Shown: positions 1 to 12,649, counted from the first letter of the stretch. The stretch: DNA of 64,000 nt from Chrysaora quinquecirrha (GCA_014526335.1 JACTAT010000046.1:45505-109504), one strand, 5' to 3'. Numbers and translations are program-made. Notes: generated from the letters alone by a model not told the origin.

Positions 1-3000
1 ACTCACCCCACGTGCATGTGCAGAGGTACTCGTGAGGCCTTCTGCAGTCTCCATGGAGAAACTCTCTCATCAAGCCAGCACTATACATAATCATGCAAAA
101 TGTGTATGCATACAAAGACCTTTCACGTAATTACCTGACCACACAGACCGTATGGATCAAATGTGCTAATTTGTTTTCCAAGTAGCCCCAGGAGGTCAAA
201 TTTGTCTAGAAGACGCTGGTGATGCGCAGACTTGGGAAAGAGGTTCAATAAAGGGCAACAATAGAGAATCCAGGAAGATCTTCATTATAAACTAGTATCG
301 CCCATGCCCATTCCATGGATAGACACATCACAGTGCTTGAGGCTGTGTTTTCGAGCTTTATACTACTTTTCATAGATAAGGTAAACCATGATTAAGGTTT
401 GGCATGCAATGAATAGATAAACCGATTATAAGACTGGATATACAGTAGAGAAGAGAGAAAACGAAGAGCTGTAAGAACTGCAGATCTAAAGACATAAAGA
501 AATCGATCAATTCGTTATCTTCAAAAAGAACTGAAAAGAAGGACTATTTGATTGGTCTTCTTAACAATTAAAACCCATTTGGCCGACGCTATGGTATGAA
601 CACAGCTATCTGAGGTTAGTACACATTTTTCTGATAAGAAAATTCGGAATGACCCCCACAAGCGATCAAAGTACTGAAACTTTCTTCACAATTTCAGAAC
701 TTTAATTGCAGGTAAAATATCTGAGTCCTAGTCAAGACAAATATGGAAATTTTTGAAGCTTAAGAAGAATCCAAAATCAAATACTTTCTTGGGCCTGACA
801 AACTCAGCACTGAACTTTCTTAACTGATTGAGGAGTCGAGTACTACTGTTATATAAACCACTTGTAAAAAATGTGTAACACAGAAACTCTTAAGTAACCA
901 AGAGAAAATTTATTGCGCAGAAGCAAACTATAGCTACGCACTATAAAAAGCAAGCTATAGTGGAATATGGATCTAATATGTATACATCCAGAAATCTGGT
1001 AAATCTCTGATTGAAACCAAAACCTGCTACCAATCCAGAATCAGGCATCTCGAAAATCTTAAGAAATGCTTTTCAAAAATCCTTAGCCAATACCATGAAG
1101 AATGAGGAGCTCCACAGTAAACCCAAGAAACGAGGATGGAATAATATCTAAAAAGAGTTAAAATATAAATACTGTTTCCATTGGTCCATTCCATTGTAAA
1201 ATAGTGAAGAGAAAACATGACGACTTAACGAGGATAACCTTCGTTAGGTATCCCTTCCACAAAAGTTCCTATATTATCAGGAAAAGAGCTGTGCTATACG
1301 TTTTTAGTAGCAAGATTCTGCAAAAATCAAGTGTAAACTTTTGTTTCAAATACTTATTTGAAGAAATTTTGTCCCTGAACTTTTAACAGAGTTTCAGAGC
1401 TTCATCAACATGAAGAAATTATCATATTTGTCTAGAAATATTTGAAAACAGGCTTAAAAGTGCTTTGCTTGTATAGTTTCTTAAAAGTCGTTTCTTACAA
1501 AACACGAGTGTTTATAGCTTGTCTTCTACTAATGGCAATGTTGCACTGACAAACGTTATATTGATACTTCATTATATTATGTACAGAGTGCATTCTATTT
1601 GACGAGAAATGTTACCTTGTATCAGAAAATGATAAAAGCAAAATTTCCTTTTTTTTCGCCGTTTTCGATTCCAAGTGTTTGGAAAAGGAGATTCTGGTAG
1701 ATATTTTATGGTATTTAATCTATGGTGAAAAGGCACGAAATAGCTAAGTAGGATTGAGATGAGCTCTACCATTGGTTAGGTGTGGCAAGTGTTGAATGTA
1801 AGATTCGTAACTGAGGTTTCAGCAAAGATTTTCAAAATTGTTATGCGATATACCTACAAGAGAATTGAAGTAAGACAAACAGAGAGGGCTGAGTTGCAGG
1901 TATTGGGTTTACTTTATTTAAAGTCTATCTTAATCTACTGTACTTGCCCAAGGTTTCATATCTCTTATTTCACAGCATTTCACTTCATTTCACTCTTCGG
2001 AAATCTCGTTCGGATATGCGAGAGAGAAATCTTGTTGCTTTTCACGTAAATCCCTTAAAATTTCGTGGAAACCCTTTCGCTTCAACGGAGATCTAGCAAG
2101 TCTTAGCTACCAGGTCATAACCTGTTTACAAGGAAAGAGTCTTACAGACACGAAACCTGGGCTAAAAGGTACCAACCATACACCATACGCACTGGCCAAA
2201 CAATCAATATCAATGTATTTCAAACATCTGAAATTTGCTTACAAAACAAATTTTTGACCGTTTGTCCACGTAGTATCGCAAAACATTAATAGTCAAACAT
2301 TTCTGCTTGTGCAAACAGCAAGCGTTCGGTATGGAAGTTTTCACAAGCATTGCTGATGGAAAAATTTTTTGCAACGTAGTGGACTTTGTTGGGGATATTT
2401 ATTGACGGGTACGGTTTTCCAGGCAGCAGAGGGGTACAGAGGGGTACTACTACTAGAATAGAATTGTAAAGAAACATGACTTGTTTGCAGGGTATTTTCT
2501 AAGGAAAACTGACTAGTTGACCAAACCAACAGGAGGACCCAATACACCGAGGGAAAGTGATGGCTGTCTGCCCTTGACCCAGAGTACCGAGGATCAACAT
2601 CAAGATTGCGTTTTTTAATTTTTGTTTTGTTTGTTTGTTTTTTCTGAACCTCTTAATTTTTATATCAATAATATTAGGAATTTGGAATTAATTAATTTTG
2701 TATTCTTTAAATTTGGAAAAAGTATTCATATATATGTTAACTGTGCATAGCTTTTAACAAGATTGATCAGATTCGCGTCTTCAGTGTTTGAAAATTTGGG
2801 ACGAAATGGCACATGGCTCGAAAGCCCTCTCCGGGTTATTTCCATGTGTCATTCAGCTATTTTATGTATTGATACAATTAGTTGCTTCGTGAAAAATAAA
2901 ATGAAATTGTAATACTTATAACATGAAATGTATCCACTAAAATGATATTTTAGAATCAGTATGTTATAATTAAGCTGAGAATGCACAATGAAATGATATG

Positions 3001-4294
3001 AAAGGAAGTGAGTGATAGTTTATATTCTTGTAACTTCAGCGTCTTGCTAATACCTTTCTGGCTGACGACCGATGCGACGGGTCGGTTGTTTACTTCTTAA
3101 CATGTTTGCTTATACAGTCGGTTTGATGGTCATTCAATCTTATCAAATTTTAGAATACCTGAAACGCTCACATAGAACACTTGAAACATTTATATATGTT
3201 TTATACTGATACATGTATATGCAAATCGCTTCGGTGAAAAAGAACATGCCGGTATAAGTTAATATGCCTATAGTTTATAAACCCATTTTTGTAAGAAATA
3301 ACTGAACTCTGACAGAGAATACCTACCATTAAAAGGCGATAGCCTATTTCGTTATATTAAGGTATGGCTGAGTTAAAAGACTGGATAAGTTTTAAGTTTA
3401 ATAGGAAAGGAAAATCTTCACTTAATGGAAGAAATTTAACGAGAATCAGAAAGCATCTAAATTTTGCACGCTCTGCATGTCTAAATGAAAATTCAAAAAG
3501 ATGAAAACTGCTTTAAAATTATTAGTATACCTGCTGGGTAGTGTATTCTTCTTGCTTGCCAGTAAAACATAATGCTGCAGACCAGACACACTTTGGGAGG
3601 TTTTTTCGTAGCGGCAGAAATGAATACAGCAATGCAAATGAAAGCATCCGTGGACCAATAGGAATATAAAGCATGTCTCTAGACTCTAATTCTATAGCTG
3701 TTTAATTTACTAATTCGTCTGACGAGTAGGTAATCTAAACTTATATAACTGAAACAATTAAAGCTGCAAATAAGTTGCTATGACTATTATCTTCCACGGT
3801 AAAATGTGCCATAGGAAGCTAAGTCCTTGAAGAGATCAACCACCCCGCGGCATCTACTAAGGTTTCCTAGGAGATAGATAAGCGTTTCATGGCAACAGCA
3901 TTGAATGCCATATGTTTAATCACGTCATGGTATCTGCAGCGTATAAAAATGGACGCGTGTCATGCTCTAATCTGATTATGTCCAGGGAAAACAATTAACA
4001 GAACAATGCAGGTATTCACGTGGACGATATTCTCTGTTTTGTTATGCAAGAAGGATCTTTGTTTCCAAGAAAGTAACCAGACAGGTTTGACTTTCATTTT
4101 TCACTTGCAAGGCATTAGAGAAAGGGCTTTGGGATATTATATAATCGGGCTTTGGGATATTATATAATCGAGCTTTCGGGATTAGTGAGTAGTGAGTTGA
4201 TGTCTTTTTGCCACAGAGTTTGGTTGCGAAACCACTGCCTATCGTATTTGATTGATGAAATCGTGCGTGGTCGCAAAGAATCACACCTTTTCTT
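1..4294. other. No supportable gene
   Basis: AT-rich, only short ORFs without recognisable protein features on either strand. A small tandem copy (TTTGGGATATTATATAATCG twice) is at 4130-4170. It may hold the 3' UTR or last exons of the minus-strand gene. Confidence 0.6.
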
Positions 4295-4392
4295 CTAACA
4301 TTGCATCTGGAGCCCCTTTGTTGAGTTTTTTAGAAATAGCCGCTGCTTTGCATTGCAATGGTTAGTAACTATTGATAACTCTGGCTCATCCT
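4295..4392 (-). CDS. Candidate terminal exon of minus-strand gene
   Basis: Acceptor TTTTTGAAAG|AG (weak, AAAG). The phase-1 join to the 6169 exon gives INS-E-DEPELSIVTNHCNAKQ, continuing RLFLKNSTKGLQMQC and a TAG stop at 4297-4295. A competing possible exon, 3531-3574 (LCFTGKQEEYTTQQ), also follows in phase 1. RNA data would decide. Confidence 0.35.
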
Positions 4393-5164
4393 CTTTCAAA
4401 AACATAGTGAAGGAGCAGACACCCCAGAGACACCCCAGAGAGAATGCAATCACCCTAAACGTTTTTTGCATGAAACAATTATATTTCTGAATGAAATTTT
4501 CTTTAACTTTCATGACCAGTGAATGGGTGGGAATGATCAGTAGGGTGGCAGGAACGATTTTAATTGCATAGCAAGGCTTGCAAGTTACAACATATGATAG
4601 TGAAGAAATAAATGTGTTGAGAGAAATATTTGGACATTTGGATAACATATTAAGCAATGAAATTAATATTAACAAGGTAAATATTAAAAAGTCAATGAAT
4701 TATGGCAAAGAATTTTCGTTTAACAGTGCAACAATAAACGATAGAAGGAGCAGTATCTAAGGACACCCCCGGCCATAATTAGTAGTCTATTGAGCAAACA
4801 GCTAGCAAATATCAAATACATAGGTTGTGATAGTTGCTGAAAGAGTGGGGGGTTATTGTTGCTACTTGTGAGGAAGGATGTTATGAAAAAGTTTTGTTGC
4901 GCGCAAACAATTAGACAGAGCAACGGGACTCTGTGGTTGTTTGTTTCTGAAAATTTTAGTTCAATTGTTAGCAATTAATTGCTCCTCCGCGTTATTTTTA
5001 GATAGATATAGGCATATCTCATGTTTGAAAACCCAATCCTCGAGGCGACAGTTTGCCTTAAAATAATTGTAATTGTAATTGTACATTTTTAACGTTAGTA
5101 TTATACAATAGTGATAAACACTAATTCACACTAACATGAAGCAACTTCATAGATTGCATCAAAG

Positions 5165-5805
5165 AATCATTTATTGCAAAACGAACATGCGCATTTTTTA
5201 TTTAAGAACCATGTTTTTATCAGTTTCTTGAACTCTTTGTTATTTCTGGCTGACTTGATTTCAGCTGGAAGAGAGTTCCAGATTTTGGGCCCTTGAAAAC
5301 TTAAAGATTTAATGCCATAATTAGTTGTTTTAACCTTCGGAATTTGTAATGGATTAGTTATCCGGAGATCATGGCTTACATGCTTTTCTAAAAATAATCT
5401 TTCATGAACGACGGGTTCAGATTATTTAGCGTTTTATAGATTTCAAATGCAAGGAGTCTTATTGTTTGAACATGGATGGTTGTCTCATTTGATTTAGCAA
5501 GCAACATTTCATATGACGATGCATAATCAGAGTAAACCAGTCGTAATTAGTTGAAATGACATAGTATAAATGAATTTATAATTATCCTTTTCTCTTTTCA
5601 CCCATGTATTTTGCAAGTCGTTTCAGAGAATTTAACTGTTTAGCAGCCTTTTTACAGATTTTATCAACATGGCTATCAAATTTTAAGTGATTATCTATAT
5701 CGACACCAAGTAAAGTTACAATATTATCTATCTTTATTTTAAGATTGTTATTAATTTCAAAGTGATCAAATTGCCCAGTGATCAAATTGCCCAGTGATTT
5801 CAAGT
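5165..5805 (-). pseudogene. Truncated non-LTR retrotransposon, reverse-transcriptase C-terminal region
   Basis: Minus-strand frames carry TLLGVDIDNHLKFDSHVDKI and, after a frame break, TTNYGIKSLSFQGPKIWNSL then PAEIKSARNNKEFKKL, the usual end of CR1/L2-type ORF2 proteins. The ATTACA-type tail near 5060-5080 (AATTGTAATTGTAATTGTA on the plus strand) fits the 3' end. Broken by frameshifts. Confidence 0.8.
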
Positions 5806-6168
5806 GATCACATGTGCCTGCCCGGGTAATGGGTTAGTTTGCGATATTTTGCCCGGTGTATGGGGTGTATGGGTCATGTTCTGTAAAGTTTTGCCCGGGT
5901 TTTGGTTCTTATAAAAAAAATTTTGCCTGGTTATGGGGTTTATTTTCAAGACAATGCCTTGTTTATTGGGTTAAGGGTTATATTTTCAAAATCTTGCCCT
6001 GGCTATGGGTCCACCCTCTGGGTTCTCGGAGGAACATGTATACTAACCCCTAACCAAATAGAAATTACCCCCTCGTCATTTGATCAGTTCACTTTGAACA
6101 CAAGCATGGCGCTCGAAATTAGAAACTATTACAAGTTGAAAAGTAAAAAAAACTTCATTAACCCATAC

Positions 6169-6275
6169 CTGAATTGATTGACATGCTTTCTTGTTCATCT
6201 TTGTTTGTTTGAAGAATAAAAACATCATTTGACACCGTATTTTCATTTTGCAGAGATCTGTTTGCATCATTGTCA
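6169..6275 (-). CDS. Candidate internal exon of minus-strand gene
   Basis: Acceptor GATTTTAG|T; donor TTCAG|GTATGG. The open frame reads DNDANRSLQNENTVSNDVFI then LQTNKDEQESMSINS, phase 2 in and phase 1 out. The incoming phase does not fit the 11200 donor directly, so another exon must lie between. The composition (Asn, Ser, Asp, Gln) resembles the neighbouring exons. Confidence 0.5.
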
Positions 6276-6310
6276 CTAAAATCTAAAATTAGAAATGCAC
6301 AACATTAAGT

Positions 6311-6377
6311 ACCCTGGTTACCAGACTTTAATGTCAAGAAAAATTTTTCTTGAAATTGAAAGTCTGGTACCCAGGGT
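6311..6377. repeat. 67-base hairpin
   Basis: ACCCTGGTTACCAGACTTT ... AAAGTCTGGTACCCAGGGT, a compact inverted repeat of MITE type, next to the exon at 6169-6275. Confidence 0.8.
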
Positions 6378-6550
6378 AAACATTAAGACTTAAAAATTAG
6401 AATCATGTCAAAGCCCAATATTTGTAGCATTGATACAGTTATTATCTTGTGTTTATCTAGAGATTGTGATTGGTCACCAGACAATATTCTTAAGATTGTT
6501 AGCTCCGTATAAAGCCACGTTTCTGAAGTATGTAGGAAAACGTTGGGTCT

Positions 6551-6646
6551 AATCGAGACCTCCACCCTGGCTGTGACGCTACCATGTGGCTGTGCTCGAA
6601 CCCTGTCCACACTTAGCTCCTTGATACAACGAGTCAGCTGGATCAC
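6551..6646 (-). mobile_element. tRNA-derived SINE, 3' part, split by the palindromic element
   Basis: Reverse complement reads from CCAGCTGACTCG through GTTCGAGCAC and GTCACAGCCAGGGTGG, matching the SINE copy at 48063-48240. The missing 5' end lies on the other side of the insertion at 10140-10164. Removing the element and one ATCAC restores a continuous SINE. Confidence 0.85.
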
Positions 6647-9202
6647 CACCCTAGGTAATGTCTGCGCAGTATTGTGGAGGATGTGCAGTAATGTGGAGGG
6701 CTTTTCGCAGTAATGTGGAGGGTGTTCAGTAATGTGGAGGGATATCATCAGTAAGGTGGAGGGATTTTTGCAGTAATGTGGAGGATGTTCAGTAATGTGG
6801 AGGGCTATCTTTCAGTAATGTGGAGGGTGCGCAGTAATGTGGAGGGCTATCTTTCAGTAATGTGGAGGGATATCATCAGTGATGTGGCGGTTGCGGAGTA
6901 ATGTGGAGGGCTATCTTGAAGTAATGTGGAGGGCTATCATAAGTAACGTGGAGGGCTATCTTTCAGTAACGCGGAGGATGTTCAGTAATGTGGAGGACTA
7001 TCTTTCCGTAATGTGGTGGCTGCGGAGTATTGTGGAGGGCTATCTTAAAGTAATGTGGAGGGCTATCATCAGTGATGTGGAGGGATATCATCAGTAATGT
7101 GGTGGTTGCGGAGTAATGTGGAGGGCTATCTTGAAGTAATGTGGAGGGCTATCATCAGTAACGTGGAGGGCTATCTTTCAGTAACGTGGAGGATGTTCAG
7201 TAATGTGGAGGACTATCTTTCCGTAATGTGGTGGCTGCGGAGTATTGTGGAGGGCTATCTTAAAGTAATGTGGAGGGCTATCATCAGTGATGTGGAGGGA
7301 TATCATCAATAATGTGGTGGTTGCGGAGTAATGTGGAGGGCTATCTTGAAGTAATGCGGAGGGCCCGAGTAATCAAGAAGCACTCTCGTAGCGGTTGCCG
7401 AGAATTTTCGTTTTTTAAACGATTCTCATTGACAAGAAATGCAATTCGGAAGCTAAACCGTGCGTTTTTTAGCCATGAGAACCTTCACACTGCTTTAATA
7501 TTTCATCATATAAGTGTAAGAATCACAGTTTTGGTTTATTTGCGTAAAATGTCTAATACATATATATTAACAAAACATGAATAAAATATATCTAACATAT
7601 GATATGAATTATCTAATATATGAATATAAATTCGAAGAAGAGAACATTGTTCTTTTTTACAAATGAAGATAATGCTGATAAAAAATGCAATTTTTCTATC
7701 AGAGTTAATTTCTCGAGGGAGTTGTTGGCTCTTGGTTTATATGAAATGGTTTGGAACTTCACGCTGTCATTCCTTTATCCTAATTGTAGGTTAATGCTTA
7801 GAGAATAAAGAAGTCTGTAGGATACACAAATGGGTTGAGTTTTTCCCTAACAAATATTTGTTCAGATTTTAGTTTTTCTTTCATGTTCTATTCACATGGG
7901 ATGGGTCGTCTTCAAGATATACATTTGTTAAATGATTCCTTCATGCACGCCTGAACTGATTATGCTCATTAAGGTATAAATTGTTGTAATAGGCCACGTT
8001 GCTAGTTCGAAAAATATTTTCAAGTTGGAAAACAGGGGAAGAAATTCAAGTTTGTTTTTTCCCACCCACCCTCCCTTACTTGGTTCTGAGGTTTTTTGTG
8101 TGTGTTTGGTTTTCAGGAATTCATGCCACTTGCTACCACCTCTTATGAGTCCTGGTGGCCTGTGGTGTGACCAGTGCATCAGTTCTGGGGCAAGAAAAAT
8201 GATTTTTCGGGACCATTCCCTCCCAGTTACTTAGGTAGGGGGCTTTGGTTTAAGGCTGATGCACTGACAGCCCAACAAAGCTTCCTATGATGAGAGAACA
8301 CAACCATATTGGAAAGTCTAATGAGGCAATATTAGAAATTGGTTTTTATCTGAGGGAGCAAATTGCTTTTCCTAACATTGGGCGATAGGGTATTTTTTAG
8401 TTGGGGGTTTGTTACCCGAGATGGAAATTAACAATGAGTTGAGCGATAAACTGATCTGTACATGAATCAGTGGCAATTTATTTTGTCTCTCTTCCTCAGT
8501 CTAATAGCAAGTTTATTCACGTAATATTTCATTTATGTCGTTGTGGTTATCATTTGACACTAATCAAACAGAAAGGTCACAAACTAAATAGCAATATTTA
8601 TCTTTTCTGTTCATAACGTCAATTAAAGTTTTTTGGGTTTGCAAAAATAGATACTACCTGTAGGAGGGCTTCGAAACAAAAACGAATGTGAATACGTTCT
8701 GCTGCTATCACGATGTCCACACGCAAAGGGTTGAACAAAGTAAGGCTAACAAGCAGTATTACGTGAATAAACTTGCTATTAGACTGAGGAAGAGAGACAA
8801 AATAAATTGCCACTGATTCATGTACAGATCAGTTTATCGCTCAACTCATTGTATCTTCGTTTGTAAAAAAGAACAATGTTTTTTTCTTCGAATTTATATT
8901 CATATATTAGATAATTCATATCATATGTTAGATATATTTTATTCATGTTTTGTTAATATATATGTATTAGACATTTTACGCAAATAAACCAAAACTGTGA
9001 TTCTTACACTTATATGATGAAATATTAAAGCAGTGTGAAGGTTCTCATGGCTAAAAAACGCACGGTTTAGCTTCCGAATTGCATTTCTTGTCAATGAGAA
9101 TCGTTTAAAAAACGAAAATTCTCGGCAACCGCTACGAGAGTGCTTCTTGATTACTCGGGCCCTCCGCATTACTTCAAGATAGCCCTCCACATTACTCCGC
9201 AA

Positions 9203-9916
9203 CCACCACATTATTGATGATATCCCTCCACATCAAAGCTGTAGTAATTAGAAATAATCCATGAACAGTAACTCTAGTTAGCTTAACAGGGTTTTGTAGG
9301 CCTGACGGCCTCTTCGTCCCTTATAATTATTATTGTATTGTATTGTATATTGATATCCCTCCACATCACTGATGATAGCCCTCCACATTACTTTAAGATA
9401 GCCCTCCACAATACTCCGCAGCCACCACATTACGGAAAGATAGTCCTCCACATTACTGAACATCCTCCACGTTACTGAAAGATAGCCCTCCACGTTACTT
9501 ATGATAGCCCTCCACATTACTTCAAGATAGCCCTCCACATTACTCCGCAACCACCACATTATTGATGATATCCCTCCACATCAAAGCTGTAGTAATTAGA
9601 AATAATCCATGAACAGTAACTCTAGTTAGCTTAACAGGGTTTTGTAGGCCTGACGGCCTCTTCGTCCCTTATAATTATTATTGTATTGTATTGTATATTG
9701 ATATCCCTCCACATCACTGATGATAGCCCTCCACATTACTTTAAGATAGCCCTCCACAATACTCCGCAGCCACCACATTACGGAAAGATAGTCCTCCACA
9801 TTACTGAACATCCTCCACGTTACTGAAAGATAGCCCTCCACGTTACTTATGATAGCCCTCCACATTACTTCAAGATAGCCCTCCACATTACTCCGCAACC
9901 GCCACATCACTGATGA
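9203..9916. repeat. Tandem duplication of about 357 bases within the right arm of the palindromic element
   Basis: Two nearly identical consecutive copies, each with part of the motif array plus an inserted LINE-like tail ending (TTGTA)n (about 9233-9355 and 9590-9712). The left arm lacks both, so insertion came first and duplication second. Confidence 0.85.
9233..9355 (+). mobile_element. 5'-truncated non-LTR element tail
   Basis: Short insert ending CCTTATAATTATTATTG followed by TATTG units, the usual form of a severely truncated LINE or SINE 3' end. It interrupts the motif array; a second copy at 9590-9712 arose by the local duplication. Confidence 0.5.
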
Positions 9917-10139
9917 TATCCTCCACATTACTGAAAGATAGCCTCCACATTACTGCGCACCCTCCACATTACTGAAAGATAGCCTCCACATTACTGAACA
10001 TCCTCCACATTACTGCAAAAATCCCTCCACCTTACTGATGATATCCCTCCACATTACTGAACACCCTCCACATTACTGCGAAAATCCCTCCACATTACTG
10101 CACATCCTCCACAATACTGCGCTGACATTACCTAGGGTG

Positions 10140-10164
10140 ATCACACCACGACGCTACGGCACCT
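10140..10164 (-). mobile_element. tRNA-derived SINE, 5' end, split by the palindromic element
   Basis: Reverse complement GGTGCCGTAGCGTCGTGGT continues directly into the 6551-6646 part. Corresponds to GGTGCTGTGGCGTCGTGGTG at the start of the intact copy. Confidence 0.8.
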
Positions 10165-10449
10165 TCATGTTTATTGTTTGGTCTAAGATGTCTCACAGTC
10201 TATCTTAGAAAAACATTCTTCACTGAGCAAGGTTTTCTATTCGTTTTCCTCCGTAAAAGATTTCCTATTTCTTCCATTCAAATGTAAAAGAATGCAAGTA
10301 AGAGATGGTGGACTTATAAAAGAAATGACTGAAGAATTTCCAGTACACAGAAAAATGTAGATCTGATGAAACAGCGAAGTCAAGTAGCTATTACGGATGA
10401 ATCAAAACGAAACACTCAATCCTTCAATAACCATCTTAGCGTTTTGGAC

Positions 10450-10980
10450 GGCATGTCGAGTCAAGTCAAGTCAAGTCAAGTCAAGTCAAGTCAAGTCATG
10501 TTAAGTCAAGTCAAGTCAAGTCAAGTCAAGTCAAGTCAAGTCGAGTAGAGTCGAGTCGAGTAAAGTCATGTCAAGTCAAATAAATTAAAGTAAAGTAAAG
10601 TAAAGTAAAATAAAGTAAAGTAAAGTAAAGTAAAGTATGGAAAAGTAAAGTAAGTAAAGTAAAGTAGAGAAAACTAAGGTAAAGTAAATTAAAGTAAAGT
10701 AAAATAAAGTAAAGTAAAGTAAAGTAAAGTAAAGTAAAGTAAAGTAAAGTAAAGTAAAGTAAAGTAAAGTAAAGTAAAGTATGGAAAAGTAAAGTAAGTA
10801 AAGTAAAGTAAAGAAAACTAAAGTAAAGTAAATTAAAGTAAAGTAAAATAAAGTAAAGTAAAGTAAAGTAAAGTAAAGTATGGAAAAGTAAAGTAAGTAA
10901 AGTAAAGTAAAGTAAAGTAAAGTAAAGAAAACTAAAGTAAAGTAAATTAAAGTAAAATAAAGTAAAATGAAGAACAAAGG
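10450..10980 (+). repeat. Pentanucleotide microsatellites: (TCAAG)n then (TAAAG)n
   Basis: About 25 units of AAGTC/GTCGAG type to 10570, then about 75 units of AAAGT with a higher-order pattern (AAAGTATGGAAAAGTAAAGT recurs three times). The minus-strand ORF of 140 codons is its translation. Confidence 0.97.
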
Positions 10981-11199
10981 TGTCTGTATCGCTTCATGGC
11001 TTAGCATTAGCTACTTTTAACGTAATTTTCTAAAATCGATTATTAATCACGTACAGTTTTTAAGGAAACGATGGGAGTGACTTATCCATAGAAATGGATT
11101 TGCCCTCGGAAAATGCTTAAACATTGGGGACAAATGCAATAAATGGTGGGGCATTTGTCCTTTAAATTATGCTAAATAAACTCACGAATGTATGTGTAC

Positions 11200-11415
11200 C
11201 TGTTTCAATGCCATCTTCGCAAGGTTCGTCGATTATTTGTGGAAGAAAAACATCTTTATTACGAACCAATATGCTTTCTCTATTTGTAGGGTCTTTATTC
11301 TTGGCCTCGGTTTGGTTGTCTGTCGAATTGATGATAACAATACACCTTGTTCCATTTGACGTTGTGACCAAGAATGGAGCTACCACGTTTCCAGACTTCA
11401 AATTGAGGCTTGTAA
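11200..11415 (-). CDS. Internal exon of minus-strand gene (72 codons)
   Basis: Acceptor CTTGTGCAG|TT; donor ACAG|GTACAC; phase 1 in and out. Encodes TSLNLKSGNVVAPFLVTTSN, GTRCIVIINSTDNQTEAKNK and an acidic end (IIDEPCEDGIET). No domain recognised. Most likely the divergent C-terminal part of the MTA-like protein; alternatively a separate downstream gene whose start lies in the gap. Confidence 0.6.
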
Positions 11416-11867
11416 CTGCACAAGTCGAAAACAAAAATGTTAATAAAGATCTTTGTTGAGAAGAATCTGCTTCACCAGGGTACGAAAAGTAAAATTTATC
11501 GATGATGACTAAGTAGGGTAGGAAACACTGACCAGCACGTTCGCCTTTTTTAATGTTGTTTCAATCTTGCTTGCCTTAATTTCATTCAGTGTTGCTAAAG
11601 TGTGATGGTCATTTTATGACTTGAACATGCAAATCCTAACAATGCAGGCATCATGCAATATTCAAGACCAAAGCAAGTAAATTCTTCACTTTACCGACCT
11701 ATTCTCTATATGAAACGTTTCGTTGTATATGACTGCTGATGAAGATAGGCTTTGGGGGTGTTTTTCTTTACTTTTCTCTAAACGAAATTTGCTGTAAAGT
11801 GACAAAAGAGTTCTAAGGGTGACAAAATGTTTTCTTATTTTCTAATAAAAGCTCGAGCATTTAAATA

Positions 11868-12153
11868 GACCTTTTCAAGGAGGCCTGGGTCGGGTGCGGC
11901 ATTTTTCTGAAAAATGGAAAACATTTCCAGTAAGGGAATCCCCTCCATTACTTCATTAAAGGTCTCCTTGGGCAGATATGGTGGAATTTGAAGCCTTTCT
12001 TCCTCTTTCTAACTAAAAGTGAATTTGAAGAAAAATTTGATGCAAAAAATCTTCGAAACGACCGTTTTGCAAGCGGAGAGGATTCCCTTACTGGAAATGT
12101 CTACCATTTTCCAGAAAAATGTCGCACCCGACTTGGGCCTCTTTGAAAAGTTC
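11868..12153. mobile_element. MITE with about 75-base inverted ends (GGCCTGGGTCGGG family)
   Basis: Starts GACCTTTTCAAGGAGGCCTG and ends with the complement GGGCCTCTTTGAAAAGTTC. Same family as 32466-32933. Ends 90 bases from the coding exon at 12243. Confidence 0.75.
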
Positions 12154-12242
12154 TGTATTGTTGGATCGCTAAGAACGTTTGAGCACTGGCTCGAAACTCT
12201 CCTTAACAAAATTATAATAAAGTAAGTTAAACATTTGCTTAC

Positions 12243-12341
12243 TGTTCTCTTTTGTATCGGAAGTTTGATTCTTTTTGCCTTGACTTGCACCTGCTCCATG
12301 CTTATCATTTCGATTCATCAACTTATGAACTTGTTTCTTAC
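12243..12341 (-). CDS. Internal exon of minus-strand gene, basic and Asn/Gln-rich
   Basis: Strong acceptor CAATTTTCAG|GT and donor AACA|GTAAGC frame an open 99-base exon, phase 1 in and out. It encodes KKQVHKLMNRNDKHGAGASQ then GKKNQTSDTKEN. The sequence is hydrophilic and probably disordered. Symmetric phase-1 borders match the next exon at 11200-11415. Confidence 0.6.
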
Positions 12342-12649
12342 CTGAAAATTGTAACATTGCAAATTGTACCATTTTAATTTCTTGCAATATATACTGCATA
12401 CTCTTGATGCGCTAAGGTAAATTAAAAGGCAATTGGTCCACAGAAGCTTTTTTATAAGGTACAATTTTATAAAGAACCTACATGTAGAAGGCCGAAAAGT
12501 TTAAAGAACAAATACTACTAAAGACGATATCCCTTGGATAAATAGTAATAAGGAACAACGCAGAGGCGTAAGAGAATACACACAAAAATCAAAGTAAATA
12601 ATATTAAATTATTCAAATTAAGGTATTAGTTTAATATTTTACCTTGACA

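Larger units (their letters stand above)
6647..10139. mobile_element. 3.5-kb palindromic transposon built from a reiterated GTAATGTGGAGGG-type motif
   Basis: Ends are inverted copies: CACCCTAGGTAATGTC at 6647 and the reverse complement at 10139. Both flanks carry ATCAC (6642-6646 and 10140-10144), a 5-base target duplication. The outer 700 bases on the left are an array of units of about 22-24 bases (GTAATGTGGAGGG plus a short variable tail such as CTATCTTTCA or ATATCATC). The right arm is the same array inverted. Inner arms (7372-7668 and 8851-9170) and an internal pair (about 8430-8525 and 8757-8850) are also inverted. No transposase frame is visible, so it is non-autonomous. The ORFs reading MWRAIISNVEGYL-type peptides are translations of the array. 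Confidence 0.88.

Noticed and set aside
4295..4675. Full 126-codon minus-strand ORF as a single gene
   Set aside because: The upstream part has no coding character; only the last 32 codons after a possible acceptor fit the neighbouring exon chain.
6657..7372. Repeat array with spacers resembling CRISPR
   Set aside because: Units are degenerate, spacers are themselves variants of two tails, there is no cas gene, and the context is an animal genome.
6879..7584. Chain of plus-strand ORFs reading MWWLRSNVEGYLEVMWR-like peptides
   Set aside because: Translations of the GTAATGTGGAGGG array; the mirror ORFs at 8939-9928 on the minus strand are the inverted arm.
10585..11007. 140-codon minus-strand ORF of Leu/Tyr/Phe/Thr
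   Set aside because: Translation of an AAAGT microsatellite.
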